Part shown: in pieces, positions 9,360 through 17,313 of the stretch
How the letters are laid out: each line of letters begins with the position of its first letter
How positions within the stretch are numbered: position 1 is the stretch's first letter
NCBI RefSeq assembly: GCF_030813635.1
Contig: NZ_JAUSUM010000001.1
Location: 1 to 64,000, forward strand
Reading direction: 5' to 3'
Source of the DNA: Salibacterium salarium
GTDB taxonomy: Bacteria; Bacillota; Bacilli; Bacillales; Marinococcaceae
DNA: 64,000 bases
Translations under genes and position numbers: made by a program
Notes under the pieces: generated by a model
Seen by the model: the letters and a program-made list of their open reading frames with translations, nothing else
Database searches by the model: none
What the model was told of the DNA's origin: nothing

Positions 9360-9382
9360 TAATATAGTACCCCATAATGTAT
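9360..9382 (+). promoter_or_regulatory. CstR-type site upstream of dps
   Basis: GTACCCCATAATGTAT at 9367-9382 differs from the ATAC-N8-GTAT consensus at one end base. It lies one base after a TAATAT (9360-9365) that could be a plus-strand -10 box, mirroring the geometry at cstR and the exporter gene. No convincing -35 is seen. It is 115 bases before the dps start codon. Confidence 0.45.
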
Positions 9383-9496
9383 ATAGTATAAACATATTTT
9401 TAGTATGATTACACATTTCCCACTAAATATGAACCCATAGCCCATTTTTCACATATACTGTCATTGTTAAAAAAAATGGGCTTTAGGAGTGAGAAA

Positions 9497-9976
9497 ATGG
9501 ATTGTAAAGTAACCCCACAAAGTATTAGTTTAAACCAAAGCGAAGCACGACGCGCAGCAGAAAACATGAATCAATACCTTGCCAATCTGCAGGTACTATT
9601 CATTAAGCTGCACAACCTTCATTGGAACGTTGTTGGAAACAGTTTTTTTGAGATTCATGAAAAAACACAAATGCTGTATGAAAACACTGGTGAGATGATT
9701 GATTTGGTAGCAGAAAGAATTAAAATGATAGGATTTTACCCAATCGGTTCACTACAAGAAGCGTTAAATGCAGCAACTATTCAAGAAATACCTAGTGAAG
9801 ATTACAACGGACCAACCGCTGCCACAGTTATTGTACAGGACTTCCAACAAATGATAGAGGAATTGCGTGAAATGGAGTCAGTAACAGCAGGTTATGATGG
9901 AGGAGTCATTAGTGATGGGCTGTCTTTTTTCGAAAAAAACCATTGGATGTTCTGCGCTTATCTCACTCACGTTTAA
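9497..9976 (+). CDS. dps: Dps family ferritin-like DNA-protecting protein
   Basis: 159 residues from the ATG at 9497, which has AGGAGTG seven bases upstream; the frame extends 11 codons further without a site. The signature KLHNLHWNVVGNSFFEIHEK (His/Asp ferroxidase residues at the subunit interface) and the following ENTGEMIDLVAERI helix are characteristic. The protein forms 12-mers that oxidise and store iron using hydrogen peroxide. It is divergent from cstR, and a CstR-like palindrome lies in the shared intergenic region, so it may respond to sulfur stress; this is inference. No PerR box was recognised. Confidence 0.93.
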   Translation: MDCKVTPQSISLNQSEARRAAENMNQYLANLQVLFIKLHNLHWNVVGNSFFEIHEKTQMLYENTGEMIDLVAERIKMIGFYPIGSLQEALNAATIQEIPSEDYNGPTAATVIVQDFQQMIEELREMESVTAGYDGGVISDGLSFFEKNHWMFCAYLTHV

Positions 9977-10206
9977 TTTTTCTCACACGTACACAACGAA
10001 TTAAGTTCTTCAATTTTTTCCTTTGATACGTTTAAACCTATAAATATTATGGTATCGTTCATAATAACTAGCTCCTTCCGTAATGTAGCTCTGATTTGTT
10101 TTTTTGTTTTTATTCATTAAACATTCCAAATTAACCTACGAATTTACGAGTAAGGAGCTAATTTCGTTCATGATAACTCTAGCTCTGCTATTGAAGATTA
10201 AGCTTT

Positions 10207-11073
10207 CTATATCTTTTTTACTGTAACATTCGTTAAAAAGACTCCTGCTAACGTTAACATTCCACCACCAATTGATAATAAGGTGGGCACTTCTCCCAAC
10301 CAGATCCAAGAGATGATAATGGCTGCCACCGGAGTTAAATATAATGAACTTGTTGCCTCTGAAGCCCCTTGTTGGGACGTAACATAAGCGATAGCAAAAT
10401 AAGGAACAACTGTCGGGAATAATCCTAAATATACAACAGTTAAAGTACTTTCAATGGTTGCTGACGTGATAGCCTCAAATATACCGGGAGAAAAGATCAG
10501 CATAAATAATGTCCCCGCCCAAATCGTGTATGTTGTGAAAGGAAGAAATCCATACTTTTTTAAATAGGAAGACTGAAATACAAAATAAAAGCTCTCCCCC
10601 AAAGCCCCAATCAGTATGATAAGTATGCCTGTTTCCACGCGAAATGTACCGCTTGTACCAAGAGTAATAAAGGTAACTCCTATAAATGCAATCATCGATC
10701 CCATCCACCCAAATTTTCCAAACGATTCCTTTAAAAATATTGCCGATAGTATCGCCGAAAAAAGTGGCGTTGTTGTTACTAACAAGCTTGCCGCTCCCGC
10801 AACCACTGTCATTTCTCCAATACTTAAAGATGTATGATATACAGAAAAACCTAAAAAGCCAAGTAGCAAAATAATAGGGATGTCTTTATATTCCGGAAAA
10901 GGCATCCCTTTTACACAGGCAAACACGAACAAACCTAATGAACCTATAAGAAGCCTTAAAAGGGACAAATCTAGTGGATGAAATGATTCTAATCCTACTC
11001 GTATTCCAGGAAATGCAGAGGCCCACAATACCACCGCCAATAAATAAGCTGAAACCACTCTATTTTTCATCAA
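10207..11073 (-). CDS. EamA/DMT-family transporter
   Basis: 288 residues with ten hydrophobic helices in two EamA repeats (about 5-135 and 148-285). The first helix has the LLAVVLWASAFPGIRVGLE pattern of drug/metabolite exporters, and the second repeat has IVTSQQGASEATSSLYLTPVAA-like sequence. Substrate cannot be told from sequence; related proteins export amino acids or metabolites. It is divergent from a MocR-type regulator 135 bases away, a pairing often seen where the regulator controls the exporter. The start is TTG at 11073 or the ATG three bases on; both follow AAGGAGAG. Confidence 0.9.
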   Translation of the reverse strand: MMKNRVVSAYLLAVVLWASAFPGIRVGLESFHPLDLSLLRLLIGSLGLFVFACVKGMPFPEYKDIPIILLLGFLGFSVYHTSLSIGEMTVVAGAASLLVTTTPLFSAILSAIFLKESFGKFGWMGSMIAFIGVTFITLGTSGTFRVETGILIILIGALGESFYFVFQSSYLKKYGFLPFTTYTIWAGTLFMLIFSPGIFEAITSATIESTLTVVYLGLFPTVVPYFAIAYVTSQQGASEATSSLYLTPVAAIIISWIWLGEVPTLLSIGGGMLTLAGVFLTNVTVKKI

Positions 11074-11208
11074 AACTGACTCTCCTTCCCCTGTGATTAA
11101 ACTTCAATGACATGAACGGGGTAATGAGTATGATAAAATAGAGAGGAGTGAAAAAAACCATCCACTTTTTTATATGCCACACCAACCAATTTGGGATAAG
11201 GATAATCA

Positions 11209-12648
11209 ATGATGAGAGAATCTTTCTTAAATGAACATTACAATTATTTAAAAATTGTTGAGTATATAGAGAAAAAAGTAAATACAGGGGAATGGACAGC
11301 AGGTAGAAAATTACCGTCACAGCGGGAATTAGCCAAAGGGTTTGGAATGAATCGAAGTACCGTGATTCATGCTTTAGAAGTATTAAAAGATCAAGAACTA
11401 ATAGAGTCAAAAGCAGGCAGTGGAACTTACGTAGCGTCCCAGTTGTCACCACTTTCTCAGCAAATCAACTGGAATCGTTATTCAAAATTCAGTGTACACC
11501 CGTCAAGTAATCAAGCAGTAAAGAAAATTAATACATTAGAAACTCATTCTAATATGATTCAATTAGGAAAAGGAGAGCTTCATCCTGATCTCTTCCCCAA
11601 AAAAGACTTTCAAAAATCTTTAAGATCTGTCGCTGACCTCTATGATGCCTATGGATACAATGACGGGACGGGGGACAATCGGTTAAAAACAGCCGTCCGT
11701 TCCTATCTTCAAGAAAATGGAGTACAATATAGCACAAACTCTATTCTCATAGTCTCTGGAGCACTGCAAGCTCTTCAACTTATTTCATTAGGTCTATTAC
11801 AGTACGGGTCCAATGTCTTTGCCCAGCAGACGTCTTATATACACTCTCTTCATGTATTTAGGACCACCGGTATGCAGATGAAAGGGATTCCGTTCCATAA
11901 TAATACACTAGACACGTCTTACTTAGAAAAACAACTGCGATCGAACAAATCGCCTTCGATTTTATACGTGAATCCAACCTTTCATAACCCAACAACGGAA
12001 ACAATGCCATTAGAAACGAAAAAAGAAATAGCAAAACTATCGAAAGAATATAAAATTCCCGTCATTGAAGACGATATTTTTCGTGACCTATGGTTGGATA
12101 GCACTCCTCCTCCACCGATAGCTTCTGTGGATACGGCAGGTCATACATTGCTCGTAGGAAGTTTTTCTAAAACAATAGCACTTACATTAAGAATCGGTTG
12201 GATTGCTGGACCAGCCGATGTGATTGAGAAGTTAAGCGACTTAAGAATGCAGTTGGATTACGGATCCAGTTACCTACCGCAACTTGCAATATACGACTTT
12301 ATCGCTTCTGGAAATTATGAAAAACACCTTCAAGTACTACGGGAAAAATTAAGGCAAAGAAGAGACTATTTCATCCATCTTCTAGAAACACATCTTCAAG
12401 AGGTTGCCCAATGGAATATACCAGAGGGGGGATTGTTTATCTGGGTTACGTTTAGAGAGGAGATTAACATTCGAAAACTCTGGTCGCAGTTAATAGATAA
12501 CGGCATCGTAGTTAACCCAGGCTTTATGTACAGCCCCTATCCAAACCAAAGTATCAGACTGTCCTATGCCTCTTGTACGGAAGAAGAAATGAAAAAAGGG
12601 GTATTATCCATAAAAAAAATATTACAAGCCTGGTCCTTAAAGACGTGA
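11209..12648 (+). CDS. MocR-type PLP-dependent transcriptional regulator
   Basis: 479 residues: an N-terminal GntR-type winged helix (about 8-75, with AGRKLPSQRELAKGFGMNRST) joined to a class I aminotransferase-like domain (about 110-470). The PLP-binding lysine is K321 in GSFSKT, and the NPTFHNPT and RIGWIAGP elements are present. MocR proteins use PLP, alone or as an adduct with an amino compound, as a signal rather than as catalyst. The gene is divergent from the EamA transporter, its most likely target. A hairpin with AGGTGG stem and short T-run follows at 12682-12712. Confidence 0.93.
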   Translation: MMRESFLNEHYNYLKIVEYIEKKVNTGEWTAGRKLPSQRELAKGFGMNRSTVIHALEVLKDQELIESKAGSGTYVASQLSPLSQQINWNRYSKFSVHPSSNQAVKKINTLETHSNMIQLGKGELHPDLFPKKDFQKSLRSVADLYDAYGYNDGTGDNRLKTAVRSYLQENGVQYSTNSILIVSGALQALQLISLGLLQYGSNVFAQQTSYIHSLHVFRTTGMQMKGIPFHNNTLDTSYLEKQLRSNKSPSILYVNPTFHNPTTETMPLETKKEIAKLSKEYKIPVIEDDIFRDLWLDSTPPPPIASVDTAGHTLLVGSFSKTIALTLRIGWIAGPADVIEKLSDLRMQLDYGSSYLPQLAIYDFIASGNYEKHLQVLREKLRQRRDYFIHLLETHLQEVAQWNIPEGGLFIWVTFREEINIRKLWSQLIDNGIVVNPGFMYSPYPNQSIRLSYASCTEEEMKKGVLSIKKILQAWSLKT

Positions 12649-12681
12649 TTATTATTAACCGATTGGTTGCCGGCAAAGACA

Positions 12682-12712
12682 AAAAGCCACCTCCCAACAG
12701 GTGGTTGTTTCG
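12682..12712 (+). terminator. Terminator after the MocR-type gene
   Basis: Stem CCACCT / AGGTGG with a six-base loop, followed by TTGTTT. Moderate strength. Confidence 0.55.
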
Positions 12713-12842
12713 TCGGCGTAATCATCCTTTATCCATCACCATTCACCTTCCGTTCATTCCGGCAGAACGGATACGTTTTCTTTATCTTCTATTTCTTCGT
12801 TTGAGAGTTATCTTTGGTAGTAGGACTCTTCCTACTGAAATG

Positions 12843-13943
12843 CTATTTTTTTAAACCGGTACCACATAAAGACATAACAACCGTTTCTGTGTCTGCTATG
12901 TTCTCTTCATAGTTTTTATAAGCTGCATAGGTGGCTGCAGTTGTCGGCTCTACGTAAAATCCTTTGTGTTCCAAGTTCTTTTTCGCTCTATCAATTTGGT
13001 TTTCCGGAGCTGTAATGATAGTACCGTTTGTATTCTTCACCGCTTCGATAATTTGATCACCTCTTGCTGGATAACCGATAGCAATCCCTTCTGCTTTCGT
13101 TCCTTTGTTTTCCACACTTGAAACAGAAGTATCTTCTCTAAATGCTGTTTCTATCGGGGCACAATATTCTGACTGTACGCCAATGATTTTAGGGATTTTT
13201 TGAATAGCCCCAGCTCTTTTTAAATCGTTAAATCCTATATAAGCTCCTAATAAAAGCGTTCCATTCCCTACTGGTAATATCAATGTATCTGGAGCAGCAA
13301 AGTTAAGTTGTTCCCATATTTCAAAAGCAAACGTCTTTGTGCCCTCATAAAAGTAAGGATTATACACATGACTTGCATAGAAGACCCCTTCTTTTTCAAC
13401 AGCTTCTTTAGCAGCTATTGTTGTTTCCTCTCGAGTTCCCGAAATTAAGTGTAATTGTGCTCCATGGGCTTTAATTTGTGCTAACTTTTTCTCAGAGGTG
13501 GAGGAGGGGGTGTACACATGGCATTCTATATTTGTTCTTGCACAATAAGCAGCAATTGAAGTCCCTGCATTTCCACTACTGTCAGCTATAACGGATGGAG
13601 CTCCCATTTCTTTTGCTTTAGCAATCAATATAGCAGCTCCTCTGTCTTTAAAAGAACCCGTAGGCATGAGATAATCCATTTTAACAAGGAAGTTGGGTTT
13701 TTTATGATCCAAAATTATTAATGGGGTCATTCCTTCCCCAAGTGAGATTGATGACTCTTCTTTCGTTATTGGCAACGCCTCTTCGTACCTCCACATAGTA
13801 GCTTGCCTTTTTATGATACGTTCTACAGGAAACTCGACAGGATAAGATTTCATCATAAATAAACCTGCCTTCGGTTTCCATTGTCTCAGGTCTGGGGTAT
13901 ATTCTTCCCCGCTAACAGAATCGTAAAATTTGTATGGACTCAT
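12843..13943 (-). CDS. Threonine-synthase-like PLP-dependent enzyme
   Basis: 366 residues from the ATG at 13941-13943, which has AGAGG eight bases upstream (two earlier starts are possible, adding three residues). Fold type II PLP enzyme: lysine K99 in PTGSFKDRG, phosphate-binding SSGNAGTS, and a late GTGLK loop. The sequence pattern is closest to threonine synthase, but a short N-terminal region and orphan position mean a related threonine dehydratase or diaminopropionate-type lyase cannot be excluded. There is no thrB or hom nearby. Two tandem terminator hairpins separate it from the tRNA-Ser gene upstream. The Lrp-type regulator just beyond the tRNA could control it. Confidence 0.82.
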   Translation of the reverse strand: MSPYKFYDSVSGEEYTPDLRQWKPKAGLFMMKSYPVEFPVERIIKRQATMWRYEEALPITKEESSISLGEGMTPLIILDHKKPNFLVKMDYLMPTGSFKDRGAAILIAKAKEMGAPSVIADSSGNAGTSIAAYCARTNIECHVYTPSSTSEKKLAQIKAHGAQLHLISGTREETTIAAKEAVEKEGVFYASHVYNPYFYEGTKTFAFEIWEQLNFAAPDTLILPVGNGTLLLGAYIGFNDLKRAGAIQKIPKIIGVQSEYCAPIETAFREDTSVSSVENKGTKAEGIAIGYPARGDQIIEAVKNTNGTIITAPENQIDRAKKNLEHKGFYVEPTTAATYAAYKNYEENIADTETVVMSLCGTGLKK

Positions 13944-14045
13944 TATCATCACCTCTTATTTTCTACTGAACCAGTTCCTTTACTAATAAGTATTTCAGAC
14001 TCTCCTCATTCGCACAATACATTACTCAACAATACCTCACGAATG

Positions 14046-14078
14046 TCGAAAGAAAAAAACCCACTATCATATAGCAGG
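14046..14078 (-). terminator. Terminator-like hairpin before the threonine-synthase-like gene
   Basis: On the minus strand AACCCTGCTAT-ATG-ATAG-TGGGTT is followed by TTTTTC. It lies between the tRNA-Ser terminator and the enzyme gene, so it either backs up the tRNA terminator or acts as an attenuator for the gene. Confidence 0.55.
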
Positions 14079-14095
14079 GTTCTCAAACCTTTTTC

Positions 14096-14134
14096 ATTAA
14101 AAAAACTGCCAGCTTTCAATAGAAGCTGACAGTT
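14096..14134 (-). terminator. Terminator of tRNA-Ser
   Basis: Minus-strand stem AAACTGTCAGCTT / AAGCTGGCAGTTT with a T7 tail, 35 bases after the tRNA 3' end. Confidence 0.8.
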
Positions 14135-14168
14135 TGTACATTTATTACTACGATTTTATCTTTTAATA

Positions 14169-14261
14169 TGGCGGAGGAGGAGGGATTCGAACCCCCGCGG
14201 GGCGTTAACCCCCTGGCGGTTTTCAAGACCGCTCCCTTCAGCCGAACTTGGGTACTCCTCC
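14169..14261 (-). tRNA. tRNA-Ser (anticodon UGA)
   Basis: Long class II tRNA. Acceptor arms GGAGGAG (5') and CTCCTCC (3') pair, followed by discriminator G and an encoded CCA. The anticodon loop reads CTTGAAA with anticodon TGA, reading UCA/UCG-type serine codons; a long variable arm (CCAGGGGGTTAACGCCCCGC) and TTCGAATC T-loop follow. In B. subtilis a serine tRNA also lies near serS. Confidence 0.97.
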
Positions 14262-14351
14262 GTATGAATGCAGTTTTCTCACTGACAACGACAATAATAT
14301 CACATGAGCAAAATCATAGCAAGGCTTTTTGAGTAAAAATTATACTTCCTT

Positions 14352-14804
14352 TTAATCTGATACAACATAGGAAAAAGAATCTTTGTATTGCTTTAGCTCT
14401 ACGTTCACATCTGCGTTTAAAATACCTTCAATATGTGCGAGTTCTTTATTAATAAAATTGACCAAGCTATCATTATCCTCAAAGTAGGCTTGAATAATTA
14501 AATCATGTTTACCAGAAAAAGCCCCAACAAATCGAACCTCTGGAAACTTCTGTAGCTCCCTTGCAATCTCCTCCTGCTTCCCAAGCTGAGTTGAAAAGCC
14601 GACAATGGTTTGCACTTGCAGCCCAACTTTGTTTGGGTTTGTATGAATAATAAACTCAAATACCCCATCGTCCAACATCTTATTAATTCTGGATCGTACC
14701 ATTCCTTCACTTACTTCAAGATAACGGGATATTTCACTGTAAGAACGTTTGCCATTCTCTTGTAAATAAGCAAGAATACGCATGTCGGTTTTGTCCAAAT
14801 GCAA
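14352..14804 (-). CDS. Lrp/AsnC-family transcriptional regulator
   Basis: 150 residues from the TTG at 14802-14804, which has AGGAGG eight bases upstream; the frame extends 17 codons further. An N-terminal helix-turn-helix (about 3-55, SYSEISRYLEVSEGMVRSRINKM) is followed by an AsnC/RAM ligand-binding domain (about 65-145, with VGAFSGKHDLIIQAYF). Lrp-type proteins form octamers that respond to amino acids. The nearest enzyme gene is the threonine-synthase-like gene, beyond the tRNA. Its transcript starts from a strong promoter about 200 bases upstream and has a structured leader. Confidence 0.92.
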   Translation of the reverse strand: MHLDKTDMRILAYLQENGKRSYSEISRYLEVSEGMVRSRINKMLDDGVFEFIIHTNPNKVGLQVQTIVGFSTQLGKQEEIARELQKFPEVRFVGAFSGKHDLIIQAYFEDNDSLVNFINKELAHIEGILNADVNVELKQYKDSFSYVVSD

Positions 14805-14819
14805 CTGGCATTCCTCCTT

Positions 14820-14995
14820 TTTGATAAGATAGGAAAAGGTCAAGCTCCCAACCACTCAGGGATTCCTAACGGAGGGACTCCGTCTTGCGAGCAACATCAG
14901 AACCTGTCACAGGTTTGGAAGGCAATCACTTTGCTTATCTGTTCCTCACACGAAAATGAAATCATAAAACTCGTATCCTACTATAATTCGTAAAA
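14820..14995 (-). ncRNA. Structured 5' leader of the Lrp-type gene, type unknown
   Basis: Minus-strand leader of about 190 nt with consecutive short perfect stems: GCAA-AGTGA-TTGC, AACCTG-TGA-CAGGTT and ACGGAG-TCC-CTCCGT, followed by a G-rich segment before the ribosome binding site. No known riboswitch consensus (T-box, SAM, lysine, glycine, FMN, TPP) was recognised. It may be a cis-regulatory RNA, but this is inference from local pairing only. Confidence 0.4.
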
Positions 14996-15003
14996 CTATA
15001 TAT

Positions 15004-15032
15004 ATTATAAAAAACATCTAGTACTTTTTCAA
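15004..15032 (-). promoter_or_regulatory. Promoter of the Lrp-type gene
   Basis: Minus-strand -35 TTGAAA (15027-15032), 17-bp spacer, perfect -10 TATAAT (15004-15009). Confidence 0.75.
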
Positions 15033-15090
15033 GAATTCGACCTCATTGTTTTTTGATTGTTCAAACTATTATAGATTATAATATAATACA

Positions 15091-15133
15091 ACATCGTCCT
15101 GTCATAGAAATGATCTGCTAGACAGGACGATAT
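15091..15133 (-). terminator. Hairpin after serS
   Basis: Inverted repeat ATCGTCCTGTC / GACAGGACGAT just past the serS stop codon. The T-run is weak on the minus strand, stronger on the plus strand, so it may be bidirectional. Confidence 0.55.
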
Positions 15134-15144
15134 TATTTTTCACG

Positions 15145-16425
15145 TCATCCGTGCTTTATATATTCTTTATTGCCCATATACGAACGAAGAGGTTCAGGAA
15201 TTTTAATCGTTCCATCTTCTTGTTGGTAATTTTCCATAATCGCAGCCACCGTTCGTCCTATGGCAAGACCAGAACCATTTAATGTGTGTACAAACTCTGT
15301 CTTCGCTTTTTTATCACGCTTAAATCGGATATTAGCACGCCGCGCTTGAAAATCTTCAAAGTTACTGCAAGAAGATATCTCTTTGTAAGCTTCATAGCTT
15401 GGCAGCCATACTTCTATATCGTATTTTTTGGCGGCCGTAAAACCAAGATCCCCGCTGCACATATTCATCACGCGATAAGGGAGTTCTAACAACTGCAGTA
15501 CTTTTTCTGCCTGCCCCGTCAATGTTTCAAGATCTTCATATGATTGTTCTGGAAGAGCAAACCGAACCAATTCTACTTTATTAAACTGATGTTGACGAAT
15601 CAAACCACGTGTATCCCTGCCGGCAGACCCTGCTTCAGAACGAAAACATGCACTATAAGCAGTATACAACAGTGGAAGATCCTCTACCGATAAAATTTCA
15701 TCACGGTGTAAATTAGTGACCGGAACTTCTGCTGTTGGAATGAGGAAGTAATCCTCTTCTCTTATTTTAAAGGCATCTTCTTCGAACTTAGGCAACTGTC
15801 CTGTGCCGGTCATGCTTTCGCGATTAACCATGTATGGAGGCATAATTTCTTCATACCCATGCTCTTCTTGATGTAAATCCATCATGAAGTTAATTAATGC
15901 CCGTTCGAGTCTCGCTCCGGCACCTTTATAGAACACAAACCGGCTGCCTGTTACTTTGGAAGCTCTTTCGAAATCCATCATGTTCAGATCACCAGCTAGG
16001 TCCCAATGAGCCTTGGCCTCAAAGGAGAAATCTGGTTTTTCTCCCCACGTTCTAATTTCTTGATTGTCCTCTTCATTTTCTCCATAAGGAACACTTTCAT
16101 GCGGGATATTTGGAATTCTCAACAATAACTCATCAAGCTGCTGTTCTATTTGTTTTAATTCTTCATCGAACTTTTTTATGTTTGCGGATACTTCTTTCGT
16201 TTCTTGAATCAGTTCATCCGCATCTTGTTTTTCTCTTTTTCGTTGAGCAACTTCCTGAGATACCTCATTTCTTCGCTGTTTCAATTCCTCTGTTTTTTGA
16301 ATCAAGCTTCTCCGTTTTTCATCCAATTCCTGAAAAGCATCTATATTTTTAATATCTTCGCCTCGTTTGGCTAATTGTTCTTTCACTTCTTCAAAATTGT
16401 TTCGAAGTTTTTTTACATCAAGCAT
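15145..16425 (-). CDS. serS: Seryl-tRNA synthetase
   Basis: 426 residues, standard length. An N-terminal helical arm (about 25-105, alternating Lys/Glu/Gln) forms the coiled coil that grips the long variable arm of tRNA-Ser. The class II catalytic domain has motif 2 in [21 protein letters not shown] and motif 3 in [16 protein letters not shown]. It charges tRNA-Ser (and tRNA-Sec where present). AAGGAGG precedes the ATG, and an upstream T-box leader couples expression to uncharged tRNA-Ser. A tRNA-Ser gene lies nearby downstream. Confidence 0.98.
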   Translation of the reverse strand: MLDVKKLRNNFEEVKEQLAKRGEDIKNIDAFQELDEKRRSLIQKTEELKQRRNEVSQEVAQRKREKQDADELIQETKEVSANIKKFDEELKQIEQQLDELLLRIPNIPHESVPYGENEEDNQEIRTWGEKPDFSFEAKAHWDLAGDLNMMDFERASKVTGSRFVFYKGAGARLERALINFMMDLHQEEHGYEEIMPPYMVNRESMTGTGQLPKFEEDAFKIREEDYFLIPTAEVPVTNLHRDEILSVEDLPLLYTAYSACFRSEAGSAGRDTRGLIRQHQFNKVELVRFALPEQSYEDLETLTGQAEKVLQLLELPYRVMNMCSGDLGFTAAKKYDIEVWLPSYEAYKEISSCSNFEDFQARRANIRFKRDKKAKTEFVHTLNGSGLAIGRTVAAIMENYQQEDGTIKIPEPLRSYMGNKEYIKHG

Positions 16426-16451
16426 ATGCTAGCCCTCCTTTTATAAACTAC

Positions 16452-16660
16452 AAAAAACTCCCGTCCCTATTTTCGTTGAAGGGACGGGAGTTTTCACCCG
16501 CGTTGCCACCCAATTTGCAGGATATTCCTGCCTCTTTGGATCCAGTAACGAGGATGAACCGGAAAAAGGTACTATACCATTGTATTTCCCTTTTTCACTC
16601 AGGGCAGGATTCACAACACTCTCACAACCGAATCGCAGCAACCTCCGGCTCTCTGAATGT
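16452..16660 (-). promoter_or_regulatory. T-box leader of serS
   Basis: On the minus strand the hallmark GGGTGGCAACGCGGG (16497-16511) is followed by a strong terminator, CTCCCGTCCC / GGGACGGGAG (16458-16490) with a T-run. Upstream sequence (16560-16660) can form the specifier-containing stem I; a UCC triplet in GAATCCTGC is a possible specifier, but I could not fix it. Uncharged tRNA-Ser would stabilise the antiterminator and allow serS transcription. A TATAAT at 16674-16679 is a probable -10 box. Confidence 0.92.
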
Positions 16661-16695
16661 TAGACATGTTGTTATTATAGCCCGTCTATGATTTA

Positions 16696-17301
16696 TCATG
16701 TTACAGCCAACGTATCATCAGCTGTTTCTTTAGACTCCCGTACCATTTGAACAAAATATTGATGAAAACGAGTGTCATCGGTTAACTCTGGATGGAACGA
16801 GCAAGCGAGCAAGTGACCCTGACAAGCCGCTACTATTTCACCATCATATGTCGCTAGCACATCAACATCTTCACCAACGTTTCTTATAAGTGGCGCTCTG
16901 ATAAATACGGCTTCCACGTCTTCCCCTACACCTTTGACAGAAAGACGGGTTTCAAAACTTTCCCGTTGCCGTCCAAATGCATTACGTTCAACATCCATAT
17001 TTACCATTTGAAGGTGGCCCGTTGTTTCATGAACGATATGGTTAGCCATTAATATAAGACCGGCACACGTTCCGAAAATTGGTTTTTTCGCTTGAGCGAA
17101 CTTCTGCAACGGTTCAAAAAAATCATATTTATCAACTAAACGTCTCATCGTTGTGCTTTCTCCACCCGGAAAAACAAGACCGTCTAAATCATCTAATTGA
17201 TCTACTCGTTTTACTATAACAATTTCTGCCTCTGGAGCTTTTAAGCTTTTCACGTGTTCTTGAACAGCTCCTTGAAGAGCGAGAACACCAATCTTCACCA
17301 T
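16696..17301 (-). CDS. pdxT: Pyridoxal 5'-phosphate synthase glutaminase subunit PdxT
   Basis: 201 residues. Class I glutamine amidotransferase fold with GGESTTMR (47-53), nucleophile C79 in FGTCAGLILMA and catalytic H170/E172 in SFHPE. It releases ammonia from glutamine and channels it to PdxS for PLP synthesis. It is 12 bases downstream of pdxS, the standard operon (yaaDE in B. subtilis). The PLP made would serve, among others, the MocR regulator and threonine-synthase-like enzyme in this window. Confidence 0.98.
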   Translation of the reverse strand: MVKIGVLALQGAVQEHVKSLKAPEAEIVIVKRVDQLDDLDGLVFPGGESTTMRRLVDKYDFFEPLQKFAQAKKPIFGTCAGLILMANHIVHETTGHLQMVNMDVERNAFGRQRESFETRLSVKGVGEDVEAVFIRAPLIRNVGEDVDVLATYDGEIVAACQGHLLACSFHPELTDDTRFHQYFVQMVRESKETADDTLAVT

Positions 17302-17313
17302 AGTAAGCCTCCT

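Noticed and set aside
12649-12854. Plus-strand frame after the MocR-type gene
   Set aside because: It begins inside that gene in another frame and runs through its terminator; composition is not protein-like.
14820-14950. Plus-strand resemblance to SRP RNA domain IV (AACCTGTCACAGGTTTGGAAGG)
   Set aside because: The invariant GUCAGGUCCGGAAGGAAGCAGC is not kept and the true SRP RNA gene is at 3937-4206. The exact stems also work on the minus strand, where a promoter and gene fit.
17248-17266. parS candidate around TTTTCACGTGTTC in pdxT
   Set aside because: Only the CACGTG core and three neighbouring bases match; flanks disagree.
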